Positions 1 through 8,387 of a stretch of DNA of 64,000 nt are shown here, piece after piece. Source of the stretch: an uncultured Bacteroidota bacterium (GTDB lineage: Bacteria > Bacteroidota > Bacteroidia > Flavobacteriales > Flavobacteriaceae); NCBI GenBank assembly GCA_902622575.1, contig CACNQJ010000003.1:62001-126000 (forward strand), given 5' to 3'. A program made the position numbers and the translations under genes. Each line of letters opens with the position of its first letter. Positions within the stretch are counted from its first letter, which is position 1. The notes under the pieces are model-generated. The model did not search any database. It was not told the DNA's origin and was given only the letters and a program-made list of their open reading frames with translations.

Positions 1-1941
1 AAACTTGATAAAGTTTTTGTTTCAGGAACTAAAACAGAAACCTTAATTTCAACACCTCCTTTAAATTCAATAATAATAAATAATAAGGAAATAGAAAATT
101 TTGGCTCTTTAAGATTAACTGATATTTTAGAAGAACAACTAGGTTTACTAAGTGTTCCAGATTACACTGTTGGTGGTCTAGAGGGAATTCAGGTTCAAGG
201 TTTATCTTCAGATTATATACAAATATTAGTTGATGGAGTTCCCAGTGTTGGTAGGCTTTCAGGAAATATAGATCTAGATCGATTTGCATTAAATAATATA
301 AAACAAATTGAAGTCATCAAAGGTCCATCATCGAGTTTATATGGATCTGCAGCATTAGGTGGAGTTATTAATTTAATTACCGAAAAGAAATTTAAAGAGC
401 AAACAAGTTTAAAACTAAGTCAAACATTTGGAACAAACTCAATTTTTGATTCAAATATTTATCTATCGAAGAAAATTAAAAAATCTAATATTTCATTTTA
501 CTTTAATAATTACTCAAACAAAGGATATGATTTAGATTTAGAGACAGTGGAAAAAACAGTTTACCCAAAAAATTCATCTACAATCACTGCGCTGGTAGAA
601 CATGATTTTAATAATAAAATCAGTTTTTTTCAATCTTTCAAATTTTTCAATCAAAAACAATCTAGTCAAAATATTTATTCAGAAATTGATGAGTTTAGTT
701 CACATACCAAATTTACTCAGCTATTGAAAAATAAGTGGAAATTAAATTATGAACTTTACTATACTGAATTTAGAAATGATGATAGATTAAATATTGATGA
801 TTCTATTTATGGATTCTATGACCATTACTTAATTAAACCTGAGATTAGAATCAGCAACATAAAAAGAAAAAATGCTGTATTTGGAATTGCAATAGAAAAT
901 GAATCATTGAAAAGATCCTTATTTGAAAAAAATATTAAATCAGAGCTATTTAACGCATTTTTACAGTATGATTTAACTATTGGGGATGATATATTAATGA
1001 TTTTAGGAACAAGACTAGATAATCATAGCAGTTACAAGTCAAAATTAAGCTCCAAGATATCATTTAAGTACTACCATAATGATAAAATATCGTCAACTTT
1101 TTCAATAGGTCAAGGTTTTAAATCACCTGATTTTAGACAGTTGTATCTAAATTTTACAAACAGCTCTGTGGGTTATTCAGTTTTTGGAAAATTTGAAGAA
1201 CTAGATGGAATTAATAAACTCAAAAATTTAAATGAAATATTAAATGTCATTGTTGATGAAAGTACTTTAGGAGGAAAGTTGATTCCTGAATCTTCTGTGG
1301 GAATTAACTTTGGTATAAATATGAGCTTTGAAAAGTTAAACTCAAGATTAAATTATTTTAGAAATGATATTTCAAATTTAATTGATACTAGAGTTATTGC
1401 TAGAAAGACGAATGGACAAAATGTTTTTGGTTATGTTAACATTGATGAAATCTTAACACAGGGCCTAGAAATTCAAAATTCATATAAATTATCTAATGAC
1501 CTATTGGTCAATTTAAATTATCAACTATTGTATGCGTTTAATAAAGAAAATCTATCAAAAATTAGAGAAGGAAACATATATGCTAGAAACCCAGATAATT
1601 TACAAAGTATTAGTTTAAAGGTTTCTGACGTTTACGGTTTACCCAACAGATCAAGACATAATTTTAATTTTAAGCTTAGTTACTTAGAAAAGTACTTTTT
1701 TAGATTAATATATAGGTCTAAGTATGGAATATTTGATACCAATGGTAATAATATTATAGACAGATTTGATTCATCAATTGTCCCTCAGTCAACAATCATA
1801 AATTTTTCATATAAATACAATATTTTCAAAAAATTAGAAATGCAATTAACTGTTAAAAATGCCGCTAACTTTCGGAATGTGGATCTTGTGCCTAATATTT
1901 ATGGAAGAGAGTTTTACGCTAGGTTAAATTATAGTCTCTAA
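1..1941 (+). CDS. TonB-dependent outer-membrane receptor, HmuR-like (5' end outside window)
   Basis: The frame is open from base 1 with no stop, so the start lies upstream of the window. The first ~130 visible residues are a TonB plug domain (IQVQG, LVDGVP, IEVIKGPSSSLYGS, GGVINLI). The rest is a beta-barrel ending in ARLNYSL with a C-terminal aromatic-rich strand. GFKSPDFRQLYLNF resembles the FRAP-box region of haem receptors. The HmuY-like lipoprotein just downstream suggests haem as ligand; this is inferred from context and not proven by the barrel sequence. The signal peptide and TonB box are not visible. Its stop overlaps by 4 bp the end of the opposed AraC regulator. A siderophore receptor remains possible. 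Confidence 0.9.
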   Translation, partial: KLDKVFVSGTKTETLISTPPLNSIIINNKEIENFGSLRLTDILEEQLGLLSVPDYTVGGLEGIQVQGLSSDYIQILVDGVPSVGRLSGNIDLDRFALNNIKQIEVIKGPSSSLYGSAALGGVINLITEKKFKEQTSLKLSQTFGTNSIFDSNIYLSKKIKKSNISFYFNNYSNKGYDLDLETVEKTVYPKNSSTITALVEHDFNNKISFFQSFKFFNQKQSSQNIYSEIDEFSSHTKFTQLLKNKWKLNYELYYTEFRNDDRLNIDDSIYGFYDHYLIKPEIRISNIKRKNAVFGIAIENESLKRSLFEKNIKSELFNAFLQYDLTIGDDILMILGTRLDNHSSYKSKLSSKISFKYYHNDKISSTFSIGQGFKSPDFRQLYLNFTNSSVGYSVFGKFEELDGINKLKNLNEILNVIVDESTLGGKLIPESSVGINFGINMSFEKLNSRLNYFRNDISNLIDTRVIARKTNGQNVFGYVNIDEILTQGLEIQNSYKLSNDLLVNLNYQLLYAFNKENLSKIREGNIYARNPDNLQSISLKVSDVYGLPNRSRHNFNFKLSYLEKYFFRLIYRSKYGIFDTNGNNIIDRFDSSIVPQSTIINFSYKYNIFKKLEMQLTVKNAANFRNVDLVPNIYGREFYARLNYSL

Positions 1942-2816
1942 TTAGAATTGTTCAAATATTTTTTAGGTGTAGTGCCAAATTTATTTTTAAATGCATTTAT
2001 AAAATGACTTGCAGTGCTATATCCTAAATGTAGCGCTACTTCATTTACATTATAGTTTTTTGTTGATAGCATTTGACTGGCAACATTCATTTTATGGTCA
2101 TATAGGTAACCAAATACAGTGTTTCCATAAACTTGCTTAAATCCTTCTTTGAGATTTTTTAAAGAAATTTCTACTTGATCAGCTAGCTCCTTTAAACTTG
2201 GTGGTTCGGACATCCTAGCAATAATAATTTCTTTAGCCATTTTTATCTTCTTTACGTTTTTATCATCAGCAAGAAATGGACATTGTTCGGTATTCATTTC
2301 TTTTGAAATGTTAAATAAAAGACTTAAAATTTCAAATACTTTCCCTTTGAAGTATAATTTTTTTACGTTATCACTCACATTTTCATTCATCATTTGAACA
2401 AGTATCGTAGTCATCATAGGGCTTAGTGCGTATTCTTTATAAAATTTTTTATTAATATTCTCTTCACTTAAAAATGGAATATTATCTGAATTTTCAAAAA
2501 ATAAACTATGAAATTTTTCTATTCTAATATGTAAAGAAACAAGTTTTGAGTTATGATTTAGAAGTGCATTCACAGGTAAATTCATTATTGGATTATAAAG
2601 AAGAATACAATTTCCTGTACTCAAAGGAAATGAGTATGCACCATTATTGTACTCAAATGATATGTCACCTTTCAGACAAAAATGAAACTGAATAAAACCC
2701 TTTTCAGTTTCGTAGTTCATAAGAAATTTTTTTGATTCTAAATTATTGTAGTCATAATAAAGAATATCATTATCAATTTCGATTTTGGTTATAGTACCTG
2801 ATTTGATATTTTTCAT
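1938..2816 (-). CDS. AraC-family transcriptional regulator
   Basis: This 292-residue protein has an N-terminal ligand/cupin-like region and a C-terminal double helix-turn-helix of the AraC/XylS family (roughly residues 190-290: SLKELADQVEISLKNLKEGF, then VNEVALHLGYSTASHFINAFK). The ATG at 2816 was chosen; a TTG two codons upstream is less likely. It lies between a TonB receptor and hmuY on the opposite strand. PchR-type AraC regulators commonly control iron and haem receptors, so control of this locus is likely but inferred. Its upstream region is shared with hmuY and carries nested inverted repeats. Confidence 0.9.
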   Translation of the reverse strand: MKNIKSGTITKIEIDNDILYYDYNNLESKKFLMNYETEKGFIQFHFCLKGDISFEYNNGAYSFPLSTGNCILLYNPIMNLPVNALLNHNSKLVSLHIRIEKFHSLFFENSDNIPFLSEENINKKFYKEYALSPMMTTILVQMMNENVSDNVKKLYFKGKVFEILSLLFNISKEMNTEQCPFLADDKNVKKIKMAKEIIIARMSEPPSLKELADQVEISLKNLKEGFKQVYGNTVFGYLYDHKMNVASQMLSTKNYNVNEVALHLGYSTASHFINAFKNKFGTTPKKYLNNSN

Positions 2817-2901
2817 TAACAATTGTTGATATATACTAAAGCATCAAAAATCATACAAATTTAATTTTTTAATTTTATATGAGGAAATTAAATTAAAAAC
2901 A

Positions 2902-2983
2902 TAGCAAAAATTTATAGATTATCAAATCTAGCATTATTTGATAAAAATAGAACTTTTGTCGTTACTTTTTTAAATTTTTGCTA
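2902..2983. promoter_or_regulatory. nested perfect inverted repeats in the araC-hmuY intergenic region
   Basis: A 13-bp perfect inverted repeat (TAGCAAAAATTTA at 2902-2914, complement at 2971-2983) encloses a second 9-bp perfect one (TTATCAAAT at 2919-2927, ATTTGATAA at 2936-2944). They fill most of the 2817-3011 gap between the divergent regulator and hmuY genes. They could be operators for the AraC protein or another iron/haem regulator, or a stem in the hmuY 5' untranslated RNA. The repeats are seen directly; the function is inferred. Confidence 0.55.
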
Positions 2984-3011
2984 GATAATTTTGAAAAAAA
3001 TTTCAATCAAA

Positions 3012-3623
3012 ATGAACAATATTAAATACTTATTTATTTTTCTTCTAATCTTTACATCATGTTCTGATGATGAAGAAATTCTACCCTCTGTATCAAGTAC
3101 ATATTCTAACTTGCATGCCCCTCAGTCTGGTGGTATGGGGCAACCAATTACAGGAGACTTTACTAAGTTTGACTTTAGTACAGGTATGACTACAACCGAT
3201 GCAAATGATTGGGACATTGCATTTAGAGGAACTACCATAATTGTTAATGGAGGTGCTTCAACTGGAACCAATGATGAACCAATAAGAACAGGAGCGGCCG
3301 CAGCAGGCATTGCTAGTGGAACCTTTGCAAGCGTAATTTCAGCTGATATTGCTATGACACAAGATTCAGCTACCGGCCCAGCTATTCAATCGGGTAGTGG
3401 TAATGGTTGGTATAATTACTCCGGACCTCCCACCTTTATAATAACACCAATTCCAGGCAAAATTCTTGTTTTTAAAACTAGAGATGACAGGTATGCTAAA
3501 GTTGAAATTTTGAGCTATTATAAAGATGCACCAGCCGTCCCAAATGCACGTGTCCACGAATCAAGATATTATACTTTTAATTATTTATATAATCCAAATA
3601 AAGGAAATACAGATTTACAATAA
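3012..3623 (+). CDS. hmuY: HmuY-like haem-binding lipoprotein
   Basis: The 203-residue product begins with a lipoprotein signal (IFLLIFTSC, lipidated Cys17) followed by acidic residues typical of Bacteroidetes surface lipoproteins. The HmuY family pattern is clear: WDIAFR near residue 67, TTIIVNGG, then GKILVFKTRDDRYAKVEI and a YYTFNY strand near the C-terminus. HmuY proteins capture haem and pass it to the HmuR TonB receptor, which matches the receptor upstream. The ATG at 3012 gives a standard signal peptide; a TTG at 2991 would add seven residues and is the main alternative. A strong terminator follows. Confidence 0.88.
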   Translation: MNNIKYLFIFLLIFTSCSDDEEILPSVSSTYSNLHAPQSGGMGQPITGDFTKFDFSTGMTTTDANDWDIAFRGTTIIVNGGASTGTNDEPIRTGAAAAGIASGTFASVISADIAMTQDSATGPAIQSGSGNGWYNYSGPPTFIITPIPGKILVFKTRDDRYAKVEILSYYKDAPAVPNARVHESRYYTFNYLYNPNKGNTDLQ

Positions 3624-3653
3624 TTTTTATCACATTCGTTAATATTTTTAATT

Positions 3654-3682
3654 AAGCCCCGATAAGTCGGGGTTTTTTTTTT
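3654..3682 (+). terminator. intrinsic terminator after hmuY
   Basis: CCCCGA (3657-3662), a TAAG loop and TCGGGG (3667-3672) form a 6-bp GC-rich stem, extendable by A-T/G-T pairs, followed by a run of ten T from 3673. It lies 31 nt after the hmuY stop and only 11 nt before the start of the next gene. Confidence 0.92.
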
Positions 3683-3693
3683 AAATTAAAGGA

Positions 3694-4125
3694 GTGTTTC
3701 GTCTTTTAATCCTTCTAGTACTTATTTCATCAAATGTTATTTATTCTCAAAATATTAAGAAAAAAGATTCATTAAAAATTTTAAATGTTTTAGAAACCCA
3801 AAGAATAGCTTGGAATAATTTTGACATAGATGAATTTATGCAAGGTTACCTTAAATCTGATAAGTTAGTTTTTTCAGGGTCAAGTGGGCCTATTTATGGT
3901 TGGGATTTTGTTAAAGATCGTTACTTAAATACCTATTCGTCAAACGAATTGATGGGTTATCTCGATTTTGAAATTAATGACTTGTTTTTAATAACTAAAA
4001 AAGTTGCAATCCTTTTAGGCAAGTTCAATATTAAAAGAGATAATGAGAATTTATCTGGCTATTTTACCTTGGTATTTAAAAAAATCAAGGGTAATTGGTA
4101 TATTGTAAGTGATCATACATCATAG
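3694..4125 (+). CDS. exported SnoaL/NTF2-like (DUF4440-type) protein
   Basis: This 143-residue protein starts at GTG 3694 with a Sec signal peptide (about residues 1-18, ending IYSQ). The mature part has the cone-shaped NTF2-like pattern: an N-terminal helix with AWNNFDIDEFMQGY, a central GYLDFEI strand, and terminal strands GYFTLVFKK and GNWYIVSDHTS. Such domains bind small ligands or act as small enzymes; the substrate is unknown. Its stop is 3 nt before the tandem DUF1080 gene, so the two are probably co-transcribed. The upstream terminator leaves almost no room for a promoter of its own. Confidence 0.75.
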   Translation: MFRLLILLVLISSNVIYSQNIKKKDSLKILNVLETQRIAWNNFDIDEFMQGYLKSDKLVFSGSSGPIYGWDFVKDRYLNTYSSNELMGYLDFEINDLFLITKKVAILLGKFNIKRDNENLSGYFTLVFKKIKGNWYIVSDHTS

Positions 4126-4128
4126 ATC

Positions 4129-5553
4129 ATGAAATATATTTTAGTTCTATTTTTTCTTTCAATTAACACAGTATTAATTTCTCAAGAAAATTGGTCATAT
4201 TTAATCGGAGATGATTTAAGTAACTGGGAAATTAAGCAAGGTAGAGCAGATTTTCAACTATTAGATGGAACCATTGTTGGTACTTCTCAGCTAAAGTCAT
4301 CAAGTACTTATTTGGGTACCAAAAAATTTTATAAAGATTTTATTTTAGAATTTGAAGTTAATGTTAGTTCCGGTTTAAATTCTGGCGTTCAATTTAGATC
4401 ACTTCAGTCCAATGACTCTAGAAAATATGTTTATGGATATCAACTTGAACTGGAGGCAAATAATCCTGAAAGAAAGAGATTTTGGACCGGAGGTATTTAT
4501 GATCAGTCCAGAAGAAGTATTTTTTTGTATCCACTTTCTGTGAATCCAATTGCCAGAACTGCTTTTGTACCTGACGAATGGAATTTTATTAGGATTGAAG
4601 CAATTGGAAATACTGTTAGGACATGGGTAAATGGAATTCAATGCTCAAATTTAATTGATGATACTTCAACAGATGGTTTTATTGCATTACAGGTCCATAG
4701 TATTGGTAAAGAATCGCTAGAAGGAAAACAGGTTAAATGGAAAAACATCCGTATAACGACTGAAGAATTGGATAAAAAAAGATATCCAGTTGAAGATTAC
4801 TCACCTGAAATTAATAACGTAGATAATTATCTTACTGAAAAACAAAAAGAAAATGGTTGGAAATTTATTTTTGATGGAAATACATCAAATGGATGGGTGG
4901 GAGCAAAAACTGATTCCTTTCCAACCAAAGGATGGGTAATAAAAAACGGTTTATTAACTGTCTTACAAGCAGATGGAGCAGAATCTGCAAATGGAGGTGA
5001 CATAGTAACAACAGACAAATATGAAAATTTTGAATTGGAGTTGGATTTCAAAATTACAAAAGGTGCTAATAGTGGAATTAAATATTTTGTAGACCTAGAT
5101 TTAAATAAAGGTGAGGGTTCAGCAATCGGATTAGAATATCAAATATTAGACAATAAATTTCATTCAGATGCATCAAAAAAGTTTAGAGTTATGGAACTTG
5201 AGGGAGAAAAATGGAATATAAAAAAAGAGGATGTTAAAAAAAATAGAGGAGTAGCTAGTTTATATGACCTTATTGAGGCTAAGAAATTAAACTGGAAAGA
5301 TGTCAGCCCAGGTGCGTGGCATAGAGCTAAAATTGTTTCAAATAATGGTAATGTTGAACATTGGCTTGATAATGAGAAAGTCTTGGAATATAATCGTTTT
5401 TCTCAAGTTTTTAGAGCTTTAGTAGAGTATAGTAAATATTCCAAATGGGAAAACTTTGCTCAACAAAAATCAGGTCATATTTTATTGCAAGATCATGGAG
5501 ATGAGGTGTCATTCAAAAACATAAAAATAAGAGAATATAAGGATGAAAAATAG
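4129..5553 (+). CDS. exported protein with two DUF1080 (3-keto-disaccharide hydrolase-like) domains
   Basis: The 474-residue protein has a Sec signal (about residues 1-18) and two concanavalin-like DUF1080 (PF06439) repeats. Domain 1 spans about 20-210 (LEFEVNVSSGLNSGVQFRS, YGYQLELE, GIQC). Domain 2 spans about 242-470 (GWKFIFDGNTSNGW, LELDFKITKGANSGIKYFV, GLEYQILD). Members of this family act on glycosides, including 3-keto-glycosides, outside the cytoplasm. The next gene, a Gfo/Idh/MocA oxidoreductase, overlaps its last 11 bases, which suggests coupled translation and a shared sugar pathway. The substrate cannot be read from the sequence. Confidence 0.85.
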   Translation: MKYILVLFFLSINTVLISQENWSYLIGDDLSNWEIKQGRADFQLLDGTIVGTSQLKSSSTYLGTKKFYKDFILEFEVNVSSGLNSGVQFRSLQSNDSRKYVYGYQLELEANNPERKRFWTGGIYDQSRRSIFLYPLSVNPIARTAFVPDEWNFIRIEAIGNTVRTWVNGIQCSNLIDDTSTDGFIALQVHSIGKESLEGKQVKWKNIRITTEELDKKRYPVEDYSPEINNVDNYLTEKQKENGWKFIFDGNTSNGWVGAKTDSFPTKGWVIKNGLLTVLQADGAESANGGDIVTTDKYENFELELDFKITKGANSGIKYFVDLDLNKGEGSAIGLEYQILDNKFHSDASKKFRVMELEGEKWNIKKEDVKKNRGVASLYDLIEAKKLNWKDVSPGAWHRAKIVSNNGNVEHWLDNEKVLEYNRFSQVFRALVEYSKYSKWENFAQQKSGHILLQDHGDEVSFKNIKIREYKDEK

Positions 5554-6883
5554 ACGAAATTTTCTAAAAAAATCTGCTTTGGCGGTTACAGGTTTAACTT
5601 TTGTCAATTCAATTTCAGCAAAATCTTACAGAAAAATTATTGGTTCTAATGAAAGAATTAAAATTGCTTTTCAAGGATTAGGAAGAAGAATACCAGGACT
5701 CCTAAGTGGAGCAATTTCTCAAAAAAATATAGAAGTTACTCACTTGTGTGATGTTATGGATAATCAAATTGTAAAAGCATCAAAAAGATTTTTTGATTTG
5801 ACTGGGAATAATGTTAAATCTGAGAAAAATATTCACAAGATATTTGATGATAAAGATGTTGATGCAATTATTATGGCTACACCTGATCATTGGCATGCAT
5901 ATGGAGCTTGTAAAGCTATGGAGAGTGGAAAACACGTTTATCTAGAAAAACCATGCAGTCACAATATGAAAGAGAGTGAATTACTTGTTTCTTATCAAAA
6001 ATATTTTGATAAGGTGGTTCAGATGGGTAACCAACAAAGGTCCTCACCTCATACTATTGAACTTATGGATAAAATAAATCAAGGAGCTTTAGGGAAAACT
6101 TATAAGGCAACTGCATTTTATCATAGTAGTAGGCCCAGGGTTCCAAATCAAGTTTTAGCTCCAGTTCCTGAGGGATTGGATTGGGATTTATTTCAGGGTC
6201 CTGCTGTTAGAAGAGAATATACTTTTAATACTTGGGATTATAATTGGAGATGGTATGGTTGGGATTATGGTACAGGCGAGGCTGGCAATAATGCCACTCA
6301 TGAGTTAGATATTGCCCGATGGGCATTAAATGTAGATTATCCTAATCATGTAGATGTTTATGCTGGCAAATACCATTTTATTGATGATGGGTGGACTATG
6401 TACGATACAATGGAGGCAAAATTTAAGTTTGATAATGGTAAAACAATTACATGGGATGGTCAAAGTAGAAATGCATTTGAAAAATCAAAAGAAGGAGGTA
6501 GAGGAACAAAAATATGGGGATCTAAGGGTTCTGCATTTGTAAATAGGGTCGGTTATCAAATTTATAATTTAAAAGATGAATTAATTTTTGATAGCTTATC
6601 GGAGGAGAATATTAATCGCTATTCATCTGGTGGAAATATAGGTAATATGACTCAGCGTCATATGAGAAACTTTTTTGAATCTATTAGATCTGGAGAAAAG
6701 TTAACTTCCCCAATTTCAGATGCGGTTATTAGTCAAAGCCTAGTTCATTATGCAAATATTTCATACAGATCTAATCAATCTTTATCTATAGAAAGTAAAT
6801 CAACAAGAATTAAAAATAAAAAAGCAATGAAATTTTGGTCTCGTGATTATGAGAATGGTTGGGAGATAAAAAATCCTGTATAG
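5543..6883 (+). CDS. exported Gfo/Idh/MocA-family oxidoreductase
   Basis: A 446-residue NAD(P)-dependent sugar dehydrogenase-type protein. The N-terminus carries a Tat-like RRNFLKK motif (residues 4-10) and a hydrophobic stretch, implying folded export with bound cofactor. The Rossmann motif is AFQGLGRR (42-49). The family EKP motif is at 135-137, and GEAGNNATHELD (245-256) supplies the likely catalytic His253. It overlaps the DUF1080 gene by 11 bp. Together they resemble oxidation of a sugar to its keto form followed by hydrolysis or lyase action on the glycoside, an inference from family roles. Its stop is 2 bp from the end of the opposed M48 protease gene. Confidence 0.88.
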   Translation: MKNRRNFLKKSALAVTGLTFVNSISAKSYRKIIGSNERIKIAFQGLGRRIPGLLSGAISQKNIEVTHLCDVMDNQIVKASKRFFDLTGNNVKSEKNIHKIFDDKDVDAIIMATPDHWHAYGACKAMESGKHVYLEKPCSHNMKESELLVSYQKYFDKVVQMGNQQRSSPHTIELMDKINQGALGKTYKATAFYHSSRPRVPNQVLAPVPEGLDWDLFQGPAVRREYTFNTWDYNWRWYGWDYGTGEAGNNATHELDIARWALNVDYPNHVDVYAGKYHFIDDGWTMYDTMEAKFKFDNGKTITWDGQSRNAFEKSKEGGRGTKIWGSKGSAFVNRVGYQIYNLKDELIFDSLSEENINRYSSGGNIGNMTQRHMRNFFESIRSGEKLTSPISDAVISQSLVHYANISYRSNQSLSIESKSTRIKNKKAMKFWSRDYENGWEIKNPV

Positions 6884-6885
6884 CC

Positions 6886-8115
6886 TTAATCTAATGCTTT
6901 TAAACGTTCCAAAAGTGGTGGATGAGAGTAATGTATAAATACATAAAGTGGGTGAGGGTACAGATTAGTAAGACTATCAACAGAAAGCTTTTTTAAAGCC
7001 AACTTTAAACTTTCACCATCGTAAGTTTTTTTAGCATAATCATCTGCTTCAAACTCATTTTTTCTGCTAATTATATTGCCAAATATTCCAAGAATTAATC
7101 CAATTGGACTAAAAAGAAGACTAAATCCAATTAGACCTAAATGGAAAGCACTATATTCTGCACCTAGAGCTGTAGTAATCTCTGGCAGTCTAGTGCATAG
7201 CTCAAACAAGTAACACATTAATCCAATTTGAACAATAGAGATGAACATACCTTGTTTAATGTGATTTTTTTTATAATGTCCAACTTCATGAGCCAGAACT
7301 GCAACCAATTCTTCCTCTGAATGCTTATCAACTAGTGTATCAAACAGAGCAATTGTTTTTTTTGGTCCTAGGCCTGAAAAATATGCATTTGCTTTTGAAG
7401 ATCTTTTTGAACCGTCAATTATAAAGATGTTTTTAAGTGAATATCCAATTTCTTTAGAATAAGACTGAATTTTATCTCTTAGAGTACCATTTTCTAGTGG
7501 ACTTAATTTATTGAAAATTGGAACAATTAATGTGGTGTAAAACATACTCATAAAAATTACAAATAATGATAAACCTAACCATAACCAAATCCAAAAACCT
7601 TCATTAAAATACTCGTAAATAAATAGTGCAGCACCAAGCAATAGACCACCAATTATTAATGACATTAAGGTACCTTTAACTAGATCAATGAAAAACGTTT
7701 TTAATGTTGTCTTATTGAAACCAAATCTTTCTTCAATCACAAATGTAGAATAGTAGTTAATGGGAACACTTACAATCATATTTATTATATAAAAGAATAA
7801 GAAAAAGGTTGCAGAATGTATGAATATGGAATTGTTGATTTCATATATAAAATCACTTACGTATCCATAAATCCCCGTTGATAAAATAAATAATGTCAAA
7901 GTAGTGCTTAAAACAGATGAGATTAGTGAGACTTTTCCTCTAGATTTTTTATAATCTTTAGCTATTAAATATTTTTTTTTATTATAAAAATCTTTAAGCT
8001 CATTAGGAATTTCATTTTTCCAATTTTTGTCATTGATATATTCAAGTATACTTGAAAATGCAAAATTTAAAATGATTAACCCAATAAAAATAAACAACCA
8101 AACTTGTGCAGTCAT
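6886..8115 (-). CDS. Ste24-like CAAX prenyl protease 1 homologue (M48 metallopeptidase)
   Basis: A 409-residue multi-pass membrane zinc protease. It has the M48 N-terminal membrane region (several hydrophobic segments in residues 1-200), the zinc site HEVGH at 276-280, and the downstream ligand glutamate in NEFEADDYA (about 354-356). GYSLKNIFIIDGSKRS and KANAYFSGLG are typical of the Ste24/HtpX-type core. In bacteria the substrates of these enzymes are mostly unknown; membrane protein quality control is a common suggestion. It ends a three-gene minus-strand cluster with a small membrane protein and a DUF1295 protein. Confidence 0.9.
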   Translation of the reverse strand: MTAQVWLFIFIGLIILNFAFSSILEYINDKNWKNEIPNELKDFYNKKKYLIAKDYKKSRGKVSLISSVLSTTLTLFILSTGIYGYVSDFIYEINNSIFIHSATFFLFFYIINMIVSVPINYYSTFVIEERFGFNKTTLKTFFIDLVKGTLMSLIIGGLLLGAALFIYEYFNEGFWIWLWLGLSLFVIFMSMFYTTLIVPIFNKLSPLENGTLRDKIQSYSKEIGYSLKNIFIIDGSKRSSKANAYFSGLGPKKTIALFDTLVDKHSEEELVAVLAHEVGHYKKNHIKQGMFISIVQIGLMCYLFELCTRLPEITTALGAEYSAFHLGLIGFSLLFSPIGLILGIFGNIISRKNEFEADDYAKKTYDGESLKLALKKLSVDSLTNLYPHPLYVFIHYSHPPLLERLKALD

Positions 8116-8132
8116 ATCTCAAACAAAATTAA

Positions 8133-8387
8133 TTATTTATAAAAATAATAACACAAAAATATAAGCAGGTAAACAAAAAGATAAGTCCTGTAATTATTTC
8201 GGGTTTTTATATAGTCTTTATTTTCAGGATATAGGTTGTAAATAAGGCCTATAATCTCTTTTTTAAATAAAGGTTTAATATTAATTTTCCAATCATCAGT
8301 TTGGTAAACAATTTTTCGAAACTTACTTCTAAAAAATGTACTAGGAATTCCCCATATTATTAGAACTATAAATAAAAAAGTTTTCAT
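8133..8387 (-). CDS. small two-helix membrane protein of unknown function
   Basis: An 84-residue protein that matches no family I recognise. A hydrophobic segment covers about residues 1-17 and another about 66-83; a charged, Lys/Tyr-rich middle lies between. Its start ATG overlaps by 1 bp the stop of the upstream DUF1295 gene, and its stop is 17 bp before the Ste24-like protease gene. Translational coupling and its position argue that it is a real gene, possibly an accessory subunit of one neighbour. Evidence for function is positional only. Confidence 0.65.
   Translation of the reverse strand: MKTFLFIVLIIWGIPSTFFRSKFRKIVYQTDDWKINIKPLFKKEIIGLIYNLYPENKDYIKTRNNYRTYLFVYLLIFLCYYFYK

Noticed and set aside
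3694..6883. A regulatory or functional fusion of the sugar operon with the haem locus
   Set aside because: Only adjacency and a possible read-through terminator support it; no shared substrate or motif was seen.
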